Shown here: one piece after another, positions 46,317 to 56,455 of the stretch | Layout of the letters: every line of letters begins with the position of its first letter | Numbering within the stretch: position 1 is the first letter of the stretch | Source of the DNA: Pseudomonas sp. Irchel 3A7 | GTDB lineage: Bacteria; Pseudomonadota; Gammaproteobacteria; Pseudomonadales; Pseudomonadaceae | Reading direction: 5' to 3' | Assembly (NCBI RefSeq): GCF_900187565.1 | Contig: NZ_FYED01000001.1 | Location: forward strand, 124,001-188,000 | Length of the DNA: 64,000 bases | Made by a program: the position numbers and the translations under genes | The notes under the pieces: generated by a model | Databases searched by the model: none | Seen by the model: the letters and a program-made list of their open reading frames with translations, nothing else | What the model was told of the DNA's origin: nothing

Positions 46317-47186
46317 TCAAGGCTTGGCTTTTTCCAGGTAGTGGAAGAAGTCACTGCTTGGGTCGAGGACCATGACGTCGGATTTGTTCGCGAAGCTTTC
46401 ACGGTAGGCACGCAGGCTACGGTAGAACGCGTAGAACTCCTGATCCTGACCGTAGGCCTTGGAGTAGATCGCAGCGGCTTGGGCATCGCCGTCACCGCGA
46501 ATCTCTTCGGACTCACGGTAGGCTTCAGCCAGCAACACGCGGCGTTGACGATCGGCGTCAGCACGGATGCCTTCAGCCAGTTCGTTACCCTTGGCGCGGT
46601 GCTCGCGAGCTTCACGCTCACGCTCGGTGCTCATACGCTCGAACACACTGCGGTTCACTTCTTTTGGCAGGTCGATGGTCTTGACCCGGACATCGACGAC
46701 TTCAATGCCCAACTCTTTTTCAGCCATCTTGTTCAGCGAAGCCGTGATATCCGCCATCAGCGCATCACGCTCACCCGACACCACTTCGTGCAGGGTGCGC
46801 TTACCGAACTGGTCACGCAGGCCCGATTCCAGACGGCGCGACAGACGCTCGTCGGCAATCTGCTTGAGGCCGGAAGTCGCGGTGTAGAAACGCTCTGCGT
46901 CCTTCACGCGCCACTTGGCGTAGGCATCAACCATCACGGCTTTCTTTTCCAGCGTCAGGAAGCGTTGAGTCGGTGCATCCAGCGTCATCAGGCGTGCGTC
47001 GAATTTGCGCACCTGGTTAACGTAAGGCACCTTCACATGCAGGCCTGGCTGAACATCGGTCTGAACCACGCGACCGAACTGCAGCAACACCGCACGCTCG
47101 GTCTGAGCCACGATGTAGAAGCAGTTCCAGGCAGCGATCGCCACGACGACGCCGACAATAAGGGCGATCAGCGATTTATTGCTCAT
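46317..47186 (-). CDS. hflC: Membrane protease modulator HflC
   Basis: 289 residues. One N-terminal membrane segment (SLIALIVGVVVAIAAWNCFYIV), then a periplasmic SPFH/band 7 domain (VLLQFGRVVQTDVQPGLHVKVPYVNQVRKFDARL) and a long coiled-coil region rich in Glu/Arg/Ala. It forms a large cage with HflK around FtsH and restrains its proteolysis. Its start overlaps the hflK stop. Confidence 0.96.
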   Translation of the reverse strand: MSNKSLIALIVGVVVAIAAWNCFYIVAQTERAVLLQFGRVVQTDVQPGLHVKVPYVNQVRKFDARLMTLDAPTQRFLTLEKKAVMVDAYAKWRVKDAERFYTATSGLKQIADERLSRRLESGLRDQFGKRTLHEVVSGERDALMADITASLNKMAEKELGIEVVDVRVKTIDLPKEVNRSVFERMSTEREREAREHRAKGNELAEGIRADADRQRRVLLAEAYRESEEIRGDGDAQAAAIYSKAYGQDQEFYAFYRSLRAYRESFANKSDVMVLDPSSDFFHYLEKAKP

Positions 47187-48358
47187 CAGCGACTCTCCCT
47201 GGTACGTGCTTGCTGTTGCTGCAGATCAGCTGCCGCACGCGCATTCGCTTCATTGCTGGTGGCGGCTGCACTGCTCACCGGAGTGCTGGTGCTGCGACCA
47301 CTATCGACCATTTTGTCCAGTGGCAGGTACAGCAGGTTGTTCTGGCCATTCTTGTTACCGGTCACGAGAACCTTGCTGGTGTTGCTGAAGACTTCCTGCA
47401 TGGTGTCCAGGTACAGACGCTGGCGGGTAACTTCAGGTGCCTTGCGATACTCGGCGACCAGTTTGGTAAAGCGATCAGCCTCACCCTTGGCACGCGAGAC
47501 GGTTTCGTCACGATAGCCATTGGCATCTTCGAGAATACGCTGGGCCTGACCACGAGCTTCCGGCACGACGCCGTTGGCGTAGGTTTCAGCCTGGTTGCGC
47601 GAACGCTGCTCGTCTTCACGGGCACGGATCACGTCATCGAAGGCTTCCTGCACTTCACGCGGTGCCGCTGCGCTCTGTACGTTGACCTGGGTAACGGTGA
47701 TGCCGGTGCGATAGGTATCCATGAAGCGCTGCAGGCGCTCCTTGATTTCGCTGGCCATCAATTCACGACCTTCGGTCAGTACCTGGTCCATCGCGGTGGA
47801 GCCCACCACATGGCGCAAGGCGCTGTCCGTCGCGTGTTGCAGGCTGATTTCCGGCTGATCGACGCTCAGCACGAAGTCCTGCAGGTTGCTGATCTTGTAC
47901 TGCACGGTCAGCGGCACTTCGACGATGTTTTCGTCTTCAGTCAGCATTTGACCCTGCTTGGTGTACGCACGCTCACGCGTGACGTTTTCCATGTACTTCT
48001 TGTCGATCGGCGGGAAATAAATGTTCAGACCCGGGCCGACGGTTTCGTAGTACTTGCCGAAGCGCAGCACCACGGCCTGCTCCTGCTCGTCGACTACATA
48101 GACCGCGCTGTACAGCCATACGGCCGCCAACACGACCAGGCCGATGCCGAGCAGACCGCCGAAGCCGCCGCTCTTGCCCGGACCACCACCGTCATCACCA
48201 CGTTTCTTACCACCACCGAACAACCCGTTCAGGCTTTCCTGCAGCTTTCGGAAGGCCTCGTCGAGATCTGGCGGCCCCTTGCGATCGCCGTTATTACGGC
48301 GCTTGCCACCCCAAGGATCCTGATTATTCGAGTTGCCACCCGGCTCATTCCAAGCCAT
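47186..48358 (-). CDS. hflK: Membrane protease modulator HflK
   Basis: 390 residues. Short Gly/Asn/Lys-rich cytoplasmic N terminus (AWNEPGGNSNNQDPWGGKRR), one membrane segment (LLGIGLVVLAAVWLYSAVYVV), then the SPFH domain and coiled coil, and a Gln/Ala-rich tail. It is the partner of HflC. The ATG at 48358 has GGAGA 6 bases upstream; a further in-frame ATG at 48370 overlaps that site. Confidence 0.96.
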   Translation of the reverse strand: MAWNEPGGNSNNQDPWGGKRRNNGDRKGPPDLDEAFRKLQESLNGLFGGGKKRGDDGGGPGKSGGFGGLLGIGLVVLAAVWLYSAVYVVDEQEQAVVLRFGKYYETVGPGLNIYFPPIDKKYMENVTRERAYTKQGQMLTEDENIVEVPLTVQYKISNLQDFVLSVDQPEISLQHATDSALRHVVGSTAMDQVLTEGRELMASEIKERLQRFMDTYRTGITVTQVNVQSAAAPREVQEAFDDVIRAREDEQRSRNQAETYANGVVPEARGQAQRILEDANGYRDETVSRAKGEADRFTKLVAEYRKAPEVTRQRLYLDTMQEVFSNTSKVLVTGNKNGQNNLLYLPLDKMVDSGRSTSTPVSSAAATSNEANARAAADLQQQQARTRESR

Positions 48359-48454
48359 AGCGCTCTCCATCTGATAAAGCAAAGACGCACCCACGGCGCG
48401 CCGACCAATGCTACAGAATGCCTGTCACCACGGCACAACCGCTTTCTCAGGCTT

Positions 48455-49756
48455 TTATTGCAAAGTGTGTTGCTCGATGAACTCCAGCGGCTGCAAACCT
48501 TCGCGGCTCACCAGCCGATTCAATTCGGCCCGTGGCAAACGAACGGCCAGCAAGCTGAGACCTTCTTCGTCATGTTCTTCTTTCTGTACCGCACCGAGTT
48601 CGAAAAACTGCGCACGCAGTCGAGCAAATCGTTGCGGCAAGCGCAAGGTGCCAACAAACAAATCATCGCCGAGCAGCTCGGCCACGGCCTGCTTGAGCAA
48701 ACCCAGACCCGTACCGTCCTTGGCCGACAACCAGACCCGTTGCGGCTTGCCATCGGCATCGCGCTGGATCTGCGGCTCAACACCCTCGAGCAAATCGAGT
48801 TTGTTGTATACCTCCAGGATCGGCAAGTCCTGGGCCCCGATCTCACCCAACACCACCATGACCTGCTCAATCTGGGCCATGCGCTCGGGCTCATGGGAGT
48901 CGATCACGTGCAGCAACAGGTCGGAGTTGCTCGACTCTTCGAGCGTAGCCCGAAATGCCTCGACCAGTTTGTGCGGCAAGTGACGAATGAAACCCACGGT
49001 GTCTGCCAGCACGATCGGCCCGAGATCGTCGAGCTCGAGTCGGCGCAGGGTCGGGTCGAGGGTGGCGAACAACTGGTCGGCGGCGAACACATCGGACTCG
49101 GTGACCGAGTTGAACAGCGTCGATTTGCCGGCGTTGGTATAGCCCACCAGTGAAACCGTCGGAATGTCAGCGCGCTTGCGGCCACGACGCGACTGCTCGC
49201 GCTGGCTGCGGACCTTTTCCAGGCGCCCCTTGATCTGCCGCAGGCGAACCCGCAACAGACGCCGGTCGGTTTCCAGCTGGGTTTCACCCGGACCGCGCAG
49301 ACCGATACCGCCCTTCTGCCGCTCAAGGTGAGTCCAGCCACGAACCAGACGCGTGCTCATGTGCTCAAGCTGAGCCAGTTCGACCTGGAGCTTGCCTTCA
49401 TGGGTACGGGCGCGTTGGGCGAAGATATCGAGAATCAGACCCGTGCGGTCGATCACGCGACACTCGAATATCCGTTCGAGGTTACGTTCCTGACTGGGCG
49501 TGAGGATGTGATTGAAAATCACCAGATCTACCTGTTCGGCTTTGACCAGGTCGCGCAATTCCTCGACCTTGCCGCTGCCAATCAGGTATTTGGCGGTTGG
49601 CCGATTACGCGGCACGTTGAAAAACGCGACGGTCTCGGCGCCAGCCGACATTGCCAACTCCTGAAACTCCTGCGGATCTTCGCGCGCCTCAGGGTCCTGA
49701 CCATCCAAGTGAACGAGAATGGCTCGCTCACCACCACCGTGGCGCTCAAAGAACAA
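48455..49756 (-). CDS. hflX: Ribosome-rescue GTPase HflX
   Basis: 433 residues. N-terminal HflX domain with RPTAKYLIGSGKVEELRDLV, a coiled linker with GGIGLRGPGETQLETDRRLL, and the G domain: G1 GYTNAGKST (residues 205-213), DTVGFIRHLPHKLVEAFRAT (G3), NKLDL (G4). It splits stalled ribosomes in stress. The start codon is TTG (MFFERHGGGER by convention), with GGAG upstream. It lies 12 bases after hfq. Confidence 0.96.
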   Translation of the reverse strand: MFFERHGGGERAILVHLDGQDPEAREDPQEFQELAMSAGAETVAFFNVPRNRPTAKYLIGSGKVEELRDLVKAEQVDLVIFNHILTPSQERNLERIFECRVIDRTGLILDIFAQRARTHEGKLQVELAQLEHMSTRLVRGWTHLERQKGGIGLRGPGETQLETDRRLLRVRLRQIKGRLEKVRSQREQSRRGRKRADIPTVSLVGYTNAGKSTLFNSVTESDVFAADQLFATLDPTLRRLELDDLGPIVLADTVGFIRHLPHKLVEAFRATLEESSNSDLLLHVIDSHEPERMAQIEQVMVVLGEIGAQDLPILEVYNKLDLLEGVEPQIQRDADGKPQRVWLSAKDGTGLGLLKQAVAELLGDDLFVGTLRLPQRFARLRAQFFELGAVQKEEHDEEGLSLLAVRLPRAELNRLVSREGLQPLEFIEQHTLQ

Positions 49757-49768
49757 AGGAGACTCCTA

Positions 49769-50029
49769 TCAGGCGTTACCTGGCTCAGCATCACCTGCTT
49801 CGGATTCGGTTGCGCTAGGCAGACGAATTGGACGAACCGGCACTACTGTAGAGATAGCGTGTTTGTAGACCATTTGGCTGACGGTGTTTTTCAGCAGGAT
49901 AACGAACTGGTCGAAAGACTCGATCGTGCCTTGCAGCTTGATACCGTTGACCAGGTAGATGGACACCCCAACTTTCTCTTTACGTAAAGTATTCAAGTAA
50001 GGGTCTTGTAGCGAATGCCCTTTTGACAT
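49769..50029 (-). CDS. hfq: RNA chaperone Hfq
   Basis: 86 residues. Sm1 motif in [28 protein letters not shown], Sm2 [10 protein letters not shown]. Hexameric ring that pairs small RNAs with mRNAs and, with Crc, represses catabolic genes in Pseudomonas. The start at 50029 ([10 protein letters not shown]) is the family start; AAAGGAG is upstream. The C-terminal tail is short, as usual in Pseudomonas. Confidence 0.98.
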   Translation of the reverse strand: MSKGHSLQDPYLNTLRKEKVGVSIYLVNGIKLQGTIESFDQFVILLKNTVSQMVYKHAISTVVPVRPIRLPSATESEAGDAEPGNA

Positions 50030-50125
50030 GTGCCGCACTCCTTTAAGGATTCAATATAAAAAAAATAGGTAAACAGATGGCTTGTGGCCGTCACACCCCC
50101 AAGGATAGACGGCAATTGCAAGGAC

Positions 50126-51097
50126 TCAGCTCAATATGGAGATGGTCCCCAGGTATTTCAAGGCGCGCGGCAGATTGTCGCAATCCAGGCTGTCCAGCCA
50201 GTGTAAATCAGCCCAACTGCGCAGCCAGGTGAACTGGCGCTTTGCCAATTGGCGCGTGGCGATGATTCCACGCTCCTGCATCTCGGCTGACGTCAGCTTG
50301 CCATCCAGGTAGTCCCAGACTTGTCGGTAGCCTACCGCACGTATAGACGGCAACCCGGCATGCAGGTCACTTCGCTTACGCAGGGCTACGACCTCGTCGA
50401 TGAATCCCTGTTCCAACATTAAAGTGAATCTTTGTTTAATTCGCTCATGCAGTACCTGACGATTTGCCGGAGCAATCGCCAAGTTCGCGACAGTATAGGG
50501 CAATTGTTGCCGTCCCGAAGCGGCTGCTTCAGTACTTTGCGCAGATTGTTGCAGGCGTAGCGCGGTCATGCTCTGACCGCTGACGCGATAAACTTCCAGT
50601 GCTCGACTGAGCCGCTGCGGATCGTTCGGATGAATGCGCGCCGCGGAAACCGGATCGATCACCGCCAATTGTTCGTGCAAGGCTTGCCAGCCAAGGCGTG
50701 CAGCCTCTTCCTCGATTTGCGCGCGCACGTCCGGATCGGCAGCCGGCATATCGGCCAGGCCTTCGAGCAAAGCCTTGTAGTAGAGCATTGTACCGCCTAC
50801 CAGCAGCGGAATTTTTCCGCGCGAGGTGATATCGGCCATGGCTTCAAGGGCGTCACGACGAAAATCCGCGGCCGAATAGCTCTCGGCCGGATCGAGAATG
50901 TCGATCAAACGGTGCGGAAACTGCGCCAGAAGCTCCTTCGACGGCTTGGCGGTGCCGATGTCCATGCCACGGTAGACCAGTGCCGAATCAACGCTGATCA
51001 GTTCGCAGGGCAGGACCTTGGTGAGTTCGATGGCCAGGTCGGTCTTGCCGGCGGCGGTCGGTCCCATCAGGAAAATGGCAGGTGGGAGCTGGCTCAT
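50126..51097 (-). CDS. miaA: tRNA dimethylallyltransferase MiaA
   Basis: 323 residues. It adds dimethylallyl to N6 of A37 in tRNAs reading U-starting codons. P-loop [14 protein letters not shown] near residues 12-25, then [18 protein letters not shown] and the tRNA-binding [10 protein letters not shown]. The start MSQLPPAIF at 51097 overlaps the mutL stop by one base (TGATG), so they are coupled. It is followed after about 96 bases by hfq, the standard order. Confidence 0.97.
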   Translation of the reverse strand: MSQLPPAIFLMGPTAAGKTDLAIELTKVLPCELISVDSALVYRGMDIGTAKPSKELLAQFPHRLIDILDPAESYSAADFRRDALEAMADITSRGKIPLLVGGTMLYYKALLEGLADMPAADPDVRAQIEEEAARLGWQALHEQLAVIDPVSAARIHPNDPQRLSRALEVYRVSGQSMTALRLQQSAQSTEAAASGRQQLPYTVANLAIAPANRQVLHERIKQRFTLMLEQGFIDEVVALRKRSDLHAGLPSIRAVGYRQVWDYLDGKLTSAEMQERGIIATRQLAKRQFTWLRSWADLHWLDSLDCDNLPRALKYLGTISILS

Positions 51098-53007
51098 CAA
51101 CGACCGCGCAAAAACAGTTTGTCCAGATCGTCCAGGCCCAGTTGGGTCCAGGTCGGTCGGCCATGGTTGCATTGCCCGCTGCGCTCGGTGTTTTCCATGT
51201 CACGCAGCAGACCGTTCATTTCCGGCAAGGCCAGGCGCCGGTTGGCCCGGATCGCGCCGTGACAGGCCATGGTGCCGAGCAGTTCGTTCAGGTGTGCCTG
51301 AATCCGGTCGCTGGTGCCGTACTCCATCAGGTCGGCCAGCACATCGCCGACCAGCCGATTGGCTTCGGCCTGTTTGAGCAGTGCCGGAATCTGCCGGATG
51401 GCCAGGGTTTCCGGACCCAGGCGCTGTAATTCGAAGCCCAGTCGCTGGAACCAGGCGACGTGCTCTTCAGCGCAATCGGCTTCACGCTGGCTGACCGCCA
51501 GGGATTCTGGCACCAGCAGTGGCTGACCACTCAAGCCTTCGCTGGCCATGGCGACTTTCAGGCGTTCGTACATGATCCGCTCATGTGCGGCGTGCATGTC
51601 CACCAGCACCAGCCCCTGGGCGTTTTCCGAAAGAATGTAGATACCCTTGAGCTGCGCCAGCGCATAACCCAGCGGCGGGATGTCACCCTGCCCGGCTGGC
51701 AATGCGACCGCATTGACCTCGGGCAGCGGCGCGAAGAACTCGCGATAGGCGGCCTGGGCTTCGGCGGCAGGCACAGCGGACTGAGGACGCGGCGTGTATT
51801 GATACTGGTAGCCGGCCCCTGAACCCGATCCGGCTGGCGCATTGAACGACGGTTGCGCTTGAGGCTGCTCCAGCAACGCATTGGCCGCCAGACGCATTTC
51901 ACCCTGCGGACCGAACTCACCGGCATCCAGTCCGGTAGGCCGGACAATCGCTGTCGCAACCGGCGCCGCCAACTGGTCTTCCGGCCGCACATCACCCAAG
52001 GCGCGGTGCAAGGTGCCATAGAGGAAATCGTGGACCATGCGCCCGTCACGGAAACGAACTTCGTGTTTGGTCGGGTGTACGTTGACGTCAACGCCCGCCG
52101 GATCGACTTCGAAAAACAGCACAAACGTCGGGTGTCGGCCATTGAACAGTACATCGCGATAAGCCTGGCGCACCGCGTGGGCCACCAGCTTGTCGCGCAC
52201 CGCACGGCCGTTGACGAAGAAATACTGCAAATCCGCCTGGCTGCGGTTGAACGTCGGCAATCCGACCCAACCCCACAGGTGCAGCCCGTTGCGTTCGATC
52301 TCGATCGGCAGCGCCTGCTCCAGGAAACCGGGACCGCAAATCGCCGCGACTCGCCGGGCACGGGCCGCATCATCGTGGGCTTCGTGCAGGCTGAGGATGG
52401 TCTTGCCGTTGTGGCGCAGATGGAACGCCACGTCGAAACGCGCCAGGGCCAGGCGCTTGATCACTTCTTGCAGATGATCGAATTCGGTTTTTTCAGTCTT
52501 GAGAAACTTGCGTCGCGCCGGTGTGTTGAAGAACAGGTCGCGAACTTCGACAGAGGTGCCTACCGGATGTGCTGCCGGCTGTACGCGGGGCGCCATGTCA
52601 CGGCCTTCGGTCTCGACCTGCCAGGCCTGATCGGCATCGCGGGTGCGGGACGTCAGGGTCAGGCGCGCCACGGAACTGATCGAAGCCAGTGCCTCACCGC
52701 GAAAGCCCAGGCTCATGACCTGTTCCAGGTCTTCGAGATTGCGGATTTTACTGGTGGCGTGTCGCGCCAGGGCCAGCGGCAGGTCATCGGCGGAAATGCC
52801 GCTGCCATCGTCGCGCACCCGCAGCAACTTGACGCCGCCCTGCTCCACATCGACATCGATGCGTTTGGCGCCGGAGTCGAGGCTGTTTTCCAGCAATTCC
52901 TTGATCACCGAAGCCGGGCGTTCTACCACCTCGCCGGCGGCAATCTGGTTTGCCAGCCGAGGACTAAGCAGCTCGATGCGGGCAGCGTTGGTCAGCACCT
53001 GGTTCAT
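51097..53007 (-). CDS. mutL: DNA mismatch repair protein MutL
   Basis: 636 residues. N-terminal GHKL ATPase: [41 protein letters not shown] and [10 protein letters not shown]. The C-terminal dimerisation domain has [19 protein letters not shown] and ends with [23 protein letters not shown]. It retains a metal-site-like segment ([20 protein letters not shown]) of the endonuclease type seen in Pseudomonas MutL. It overlaps amiB by 4 bp. Confidence 0.97.
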   Translation of the reverse strand: MNQVLTNAARIELLSPRLANQIAAGEVVERPASVIKELLENSLDSGAKRIDVDVEQGGVKLLRVRDDGSGISADDLPLALARHATSKIRNLEDLEQVMSLGFRGEALASISSVARLTLTSRTRDADQAWQVETEGRDMAPRVQPAAHPVGTSVEVRDLFFNTPARRKFLKTEKTEFDHLQEVIKRLALARFDVAFHLRHNGKTILSLHEAHDDAARARRVAAICGPGFLEQALPIEIERNGLHLWGWVGLPTFNRSQADLQYFFVNGRAVRDKLVAHAVRQAYRDVLFNGRHPTFVLFFEVDPAGVDVNVHPTKHEVRFRDGRMVHDFLYGTLHRALGDVRPEDQLAAPVATAIVRPTGLDAGEFGPQGEMRLAANALLEQPQAQPSFNAPAGSGSGAGYQYQYTPRPQSAVPAAEAQAAYREFFAPLPEVNAVALPAGQGDIPPLGYALAQLKGIYILSENAQGLVLVDMHAAHERIMYERLKVAMASEGLSGQPLLVPESLAVSQREADCAEEHVAWFQRLGFELQRLGPETLAIRQIPALLKQAEANRLVGDVLADLMEYGTSDRIQAHLNELLGTMACHGAIRANRRLALPEMNGLLRDMENTERSGQCNHGRPTWTQLGLDDLDKLFLRGR

Positions 53008-54434
53008 TCTTTGGCCGCCAATTCAGTGCCAGGTATGGTCAAGTGCTGACCGACCTTGAGTTCGTCACTCGCCAGGTTGTTGGCGCTACGCAGCGCGGCC
53101 GGCGACACCTGATAACGCACGGCGATCATCGCCAGCGTCTCGCCCGGATTTACCCGGTGGTCACGCGGGCCTTGGGCGATTTTCCCGGAATCACGCAGCC
53201 AGGCGATGTAAGTGCCCGGTGGCGGATTTTGCTGGAAGAATTGACGCACACCGCTGCTGATCGAGCGGGCCAGCGCCTGCTGGTGGCTCGACGCGGCAAG
53301 TTTCGAGGCTTCGTTGGCGTTGGAGATGAATCCGGTTTCCACCAGGATCGATGGAATATCCGGCGACTTCAGCACCATGAACCCGGCCTGTTCAACCCGC
53401 TGCTTGTGCAGCGGCGTGACCCGGCCAATGTTGCTCAATACTTTCTGACCGACGTTCAGACTGGAGGTCAGGGACGCGGTCATCGACAGATCGAGCAGCA
53501 CGCCGGCGAGCATGCGGTCCTTGTCGTCGAGACTGACGTTACCGGCACCACCGATCAGGTCGGAACGGTTTTCACTGTCGGCCAGCCAGCGCGCGGTCTC
53601 CGAGGTGGCACCGCGATCAGACAGGGCGAACACGGAAGCACCGAACGCGGCGGTCGAAGGCGCGGCGTCGGCGTGGATCGAGACGAACAGGTCGGCGCCC
53701 TTCTTGCGGGCGATTTCGGTACGCCCGCGCAACGGAATGAAGTAGTCGCCGGTGCGGGTCAACTCGGCACGGAAACCTTTGATGCCGTTGACCTGACGCT
53801 GCAATTCGCGGGCAATCTGCAGCACCACGTCTTTTTCGCGCTGACCGCGCGAGCCGGAGGCGCCCGGGTCTTCGCCACCGTGACCGGCATCGATCACCAC
53901 AATGATGTCGCGTTTACCCGCCGGGGCCGGAGGCAGTTTGATAGCAGGCTCCGTTGGCGTGACCGGTACGGCTGGCACCGTGGCCACCGACGGCGTCGGC
54001 GCAGGCGGCGGCGCGGCATCGGCCGGGTTATCGAACAGATCGACCACCAGTCGGTTGCCGTACTGGGCGTTGGGGGCCAGGGAGAAGCTTTTCGGGGTGA
54101 CGGCCTTTTTCAGGTCGATGACCACCCGCAAGTCAGTCGGCGTGCGTTGGGCCGAGCGCATGGCGGTGATCGGGGTATTGGCGCTGTTGACGTTCAGCGG
54201 CGCACCCAAGGACGCGCCATTGATGTCGATGACCAGACGATCGGGGGCCGTCAGGGTAAAGACGCTGTGCTGCACAGGGCCGGTCAGGTCAAACACCAGC
54301 CGTGTGTTGTCCGGCGCCCGCCACAGGCGAACACTGTTGACCTTCGTCTCGGCCACAGCGTCGACGGTCACCGCCAAAAACAATACCCCTACGGCAGCAA
54401 CCAACGCGCGAAAGCGCATACCTAACCCCATCAT
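53004..54434 (-). CDS. amiB: N-acetylmuramoyl-L-alanine amidase with AMIN and LysM domains (AmiB)
   Basis: 476 residues. Signal peptide about residues 1-28 ([19 protein letters not shown]), AMIN septum-targeting domain, Pro/Val/Thr-rich linker, amidase_3 domain with [16 protein letters not shown] (zinc His), [18 protein letters not shown] and [16 protein letters not shown] (catalytic Glu), then a C-terminal LysM ([29 protein letters not shown]). It splits septal peptidoglycan for cell separation. Starts at 54434, 54431 and 54419 are all possible. Confidence 0.95.
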   Translation of the reverse strand: MMGLGMRFRALVAAVGVLFLAVTVDAVAETKVNSVRLWRAPDNTRLVFDLTGPVQHSVFTLTAPDRLVIDINGASLGAPLNVNSANTPITAMRSAQRTPTDLRVVIDLKKAVTPKSFSLAPNAQYGNRLVVDLFDNPADAAPPPAPTPSVATVPAVPVTPTEPAIKLPPAPAGKRDIIVVIDAGHGGEDPGASGSRGQREKDVVLQIARELQRQVNGIKGFRAELTRTGDYFIPLRGRTEIARKKGADLFVSIHADAAPSTAAFGASVFALSDRGATSETARWLADSENRSDLIGGAGNVSLDDKDRMLAGVLLDLSMTASLTSSLNVGQKVLSNIGRVTPLHKQRVEQAGFMVLKSPDIPSILVETGFISNANEASKLAASSHQQALARSISSGVRQFFQQNPPPGTYIAWLRDSGKIAQGPRDHRVNPGETLAMIAVRYQVSPAALRSANNLASDELKVGQHLTIPGTELAAKE

Positions 54435-54905
54435 TTATTTGGATTCCAATGCCAAAGCGGCACACCACGACTCGCCACGCGAGCCCTGGGACAAAATTTT
54501 CAGCGAACGCCCGCTGTCTTGCGGGCTAATGGTAATGGTCAGGTCGGGCTTTGGCAAAAAGCCTGCACCTTTATCGGGCCATTCGATCAGACACAAAGCG
54601 TCGTCTTCGAAATAGTCGCGGATACCGAGGAATTCCAGCTCTTCCGGATCGACCAGGCGATACAGGTCAAAGTGGAAGGCGCGGATATCGCCAATCTCGT
54701 AGGGCTCGACCAGGGTGAAGGTCGGGCTCTTTACCGCCCCGACGTGCCCCAGCCCCCGGATGATGCCCCGGGACAACGTGGTTTTGCCCATCCCCAGGTT
54801 GCCTTCGAGAAAGATCAGGCCGTGCCCTTTAGTGGTTTGGGCGATGCGTGCGCCAAACGCGGTCATCGCCTCTTCATCAGCCAGGTACAGGGTTACTTCA
54901 GACAC
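54435..54905 (-). CDS. tsaE: tRNA threonylcarbamoyl-adenosine synthesis ATPase TsaE
   Basis: 156 residues. P-loop LEGNLGMGKTTLSRG, KSPTFTLVEPY, FHFDLYRLVDPEELEFLGIRDYF and LIEWPDKG are all diagnostic. It drives the TsaBD complex in making t6A at tRNA position 37. It overlaps the nnr 3' end by 13 bp and abuts amiB. Confidence 0.97.
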   Translation of the reverse strand: MSEVTLYLADEEAMTAFGARIAQTTKGHGLIFLEGNLGMGKTTLSRGIIRGLGHVGAVKSPTFTLVEPYEIGDIRAFHFDLYRLVDPEELEFLGIRDYFEDDALCLIEWPDKGAGFLPKPDLTITISPQDSGRSLKILSQGSRGESWCAALALESK

Positions 54906-56392
54906 GGTGCTTGCTCCTCCAACAACTGACGAATGGCTGGAATCAGATCACTGGCCGCCAGCCCGCGGCCCAATTTACCTTGCTGTTCACCGGCATTGGC
55001 GTGCAGCCAGACGGCAAGGCAGGCGGCGTCGAACGCATCCATGCCCTGGGCCAGCAGGGCGCCGACCAGACCGGCCAGCACATCGCCCAAACCGGCGGTG
55101 GCCATCGCCGGATGGCCCTGATGACACACCGTCAACCGCCCGTCGGGACTGGCGATCAGGCTGCCGGCCCCCTTGAGCACCACGACCGCTGTATATTTTT
55201 TGCTCAAGGCACGCACCGCCGCAGGGCGATCAGCCTGAACCTCAGCAGTACTCATGCCCAGCAACCGCGCCGCTTCGCCCGGATGCGGCGTGATCACACA
55301 ATCCTTGGGCAAGTTCACACGTTCCTGCGCCAGCATGTTCAGCGCATCGGCGTCCCAGACTTGCGGCAGTGGTGCATTGGCGGCGGCGGACAACAAACTG
55401 TGCCCCCAGGCAGCCTGACCCAATCCGGGACCGACGACCAACACGGAAACCTTTTGCAGCAATTCCATCAACTGATTGGCCGACGAAGTACCCAACACCA
55501 TCACCTCGGGGATTCGGGCCAAAGCGGCGGGCACATGTTCGCTGCGGGTCGCCACCGACACCATGCCGGCACCACTGCGTAGCGCACTTTGCGCACTGAG
55601 CAGGATCGCCCCGCCCAGACCGCGATCGCCACCGATCAGCAGCACATGACCCAATTTGCCCTTATGGGAGGTGGGCGCGCGACTGGCCAGTTGCGGCAGA
55701 TTACCGGGCATCAGGCGACGGGCACTGGTGGGCGCGCGCTCAAGCAGCTGCGGATCGGCATGCAAGTCGTTAAAAACCAGTTCGCCCACCACGTCCGCCG
55801 CATCACCGGTGAACAACCCCAGTTTCAAGCCGATAAACGTGACTGTCAGATCGGCTCGCGCTGCGCAGCCGAGGGTACGACCGGTATCGGCGCAGAGGCC
55901 GGAAGGGATATCGACCGCCGCCACTGGCAGCTCGCTGGCATTGATCGAGGCGATGACACTGGCGTACGGCTCACGCACGTCACCGGTCAGGCCAGTGCCC
56001 AGCAAGGCATCCAGCACGAGGCCGCGCAATTCGGAATTTGCCGTCCAGGCTTCGATAAAGACGTTTTCGGACACCGCTTCGGCATGAGCCGCCGCCGCAT
56101 CACCGCGCAACTGCTGCGCATCGCCCGCCGCCAGTACCCGAACCGACCAACCGGCACGCTTGGCCAGCACGGCCACCAGATAACCGTCACCGGCGTTATT
56201 GCCATGACCGGCGACCACCGTCAATTCACTCGCCGTCGGCCACTGGCGGACCAACGCTCGCCAGGTCGCCCGCGCCGCGCGCCGCATCAATTCGAAGCCC
56301 GGGGTACCGGCCGCGATCAGGCTCGCATCGAGCCCTCGGACCTGCGCAGCGCTGTACAGCGCGTCGGGTAAATCATCTTTAGTGTGCGGCAT
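54893..56392 (-). CDS. nnr: Bifunctional NAD(P)H-hydrate epimerase/dehydratase Nnr
   Basis: 499 residues. The N-terminal YjeF epimerase domain (residues about 10-215, VVAGHGNNAGDGYLVAVL) interconverts R and S hydrates. The C-terminal ribokinase-like ADP-dependent dehydratase (about 225-490; GHVLLIGGDRGLGGAILLSA, VWDADALNMLA, TPHPGEAARLLG, HPAMATAGLGDVLAG) restores NAD(P)H. The start at 56392 (MPHTKDDLPDAL) is chosen; the frame stays open far upstream but there it is antisense to queG. Confidence 0.95.
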   Translation of the reverse strand: MPHTKDDLPDALYSAAQVRGLDASLIAAGTPGFELMRRAARATWRALVRQWPTASELTVVAGHGNNAGDGYLVAVLAKRAGWSVRVLAAGDAQQLRGDAAAAHAEAVSENVFIEAWTANSELRGLVLDALLGTGLTGDVREPYASVIASINASELPVAAVDIPSGLCADTGRTLGCAARADLTVTFIGLKLGLFTGDAADVVGELVFNDLHADPQLLERAPTSARRLMPGNLPQLASRAPTSHKGKLGHVLLIGGDRGLGGAILLSAQSALRSGAGMVSVATRSEHVPAALARIPEVMVLGTSSANQLMELLQKVSVLVVGPGLGQAAWGHSLLSAAANAPLPQVWDADALNMLAQERVNLPKDCVITPHPGEAARLLGMSTAEVQADRPAAVRALSKKYTAVVVLKGAGSLIASPDGRLTVCHQGHPAMATAGLGDVLAGLVGALLAQGMDAFDAACLAVWLHANAGEQQGKLGRGLAASDLIPAIRQLLEEQAPCLK

Positions 56393-56455
56393 GCGTCTTC
56401 GGGCTCCGATGTCTGGCAGAATTATACGCACCTCAGCTCCGGTTTCTCTCGCCTC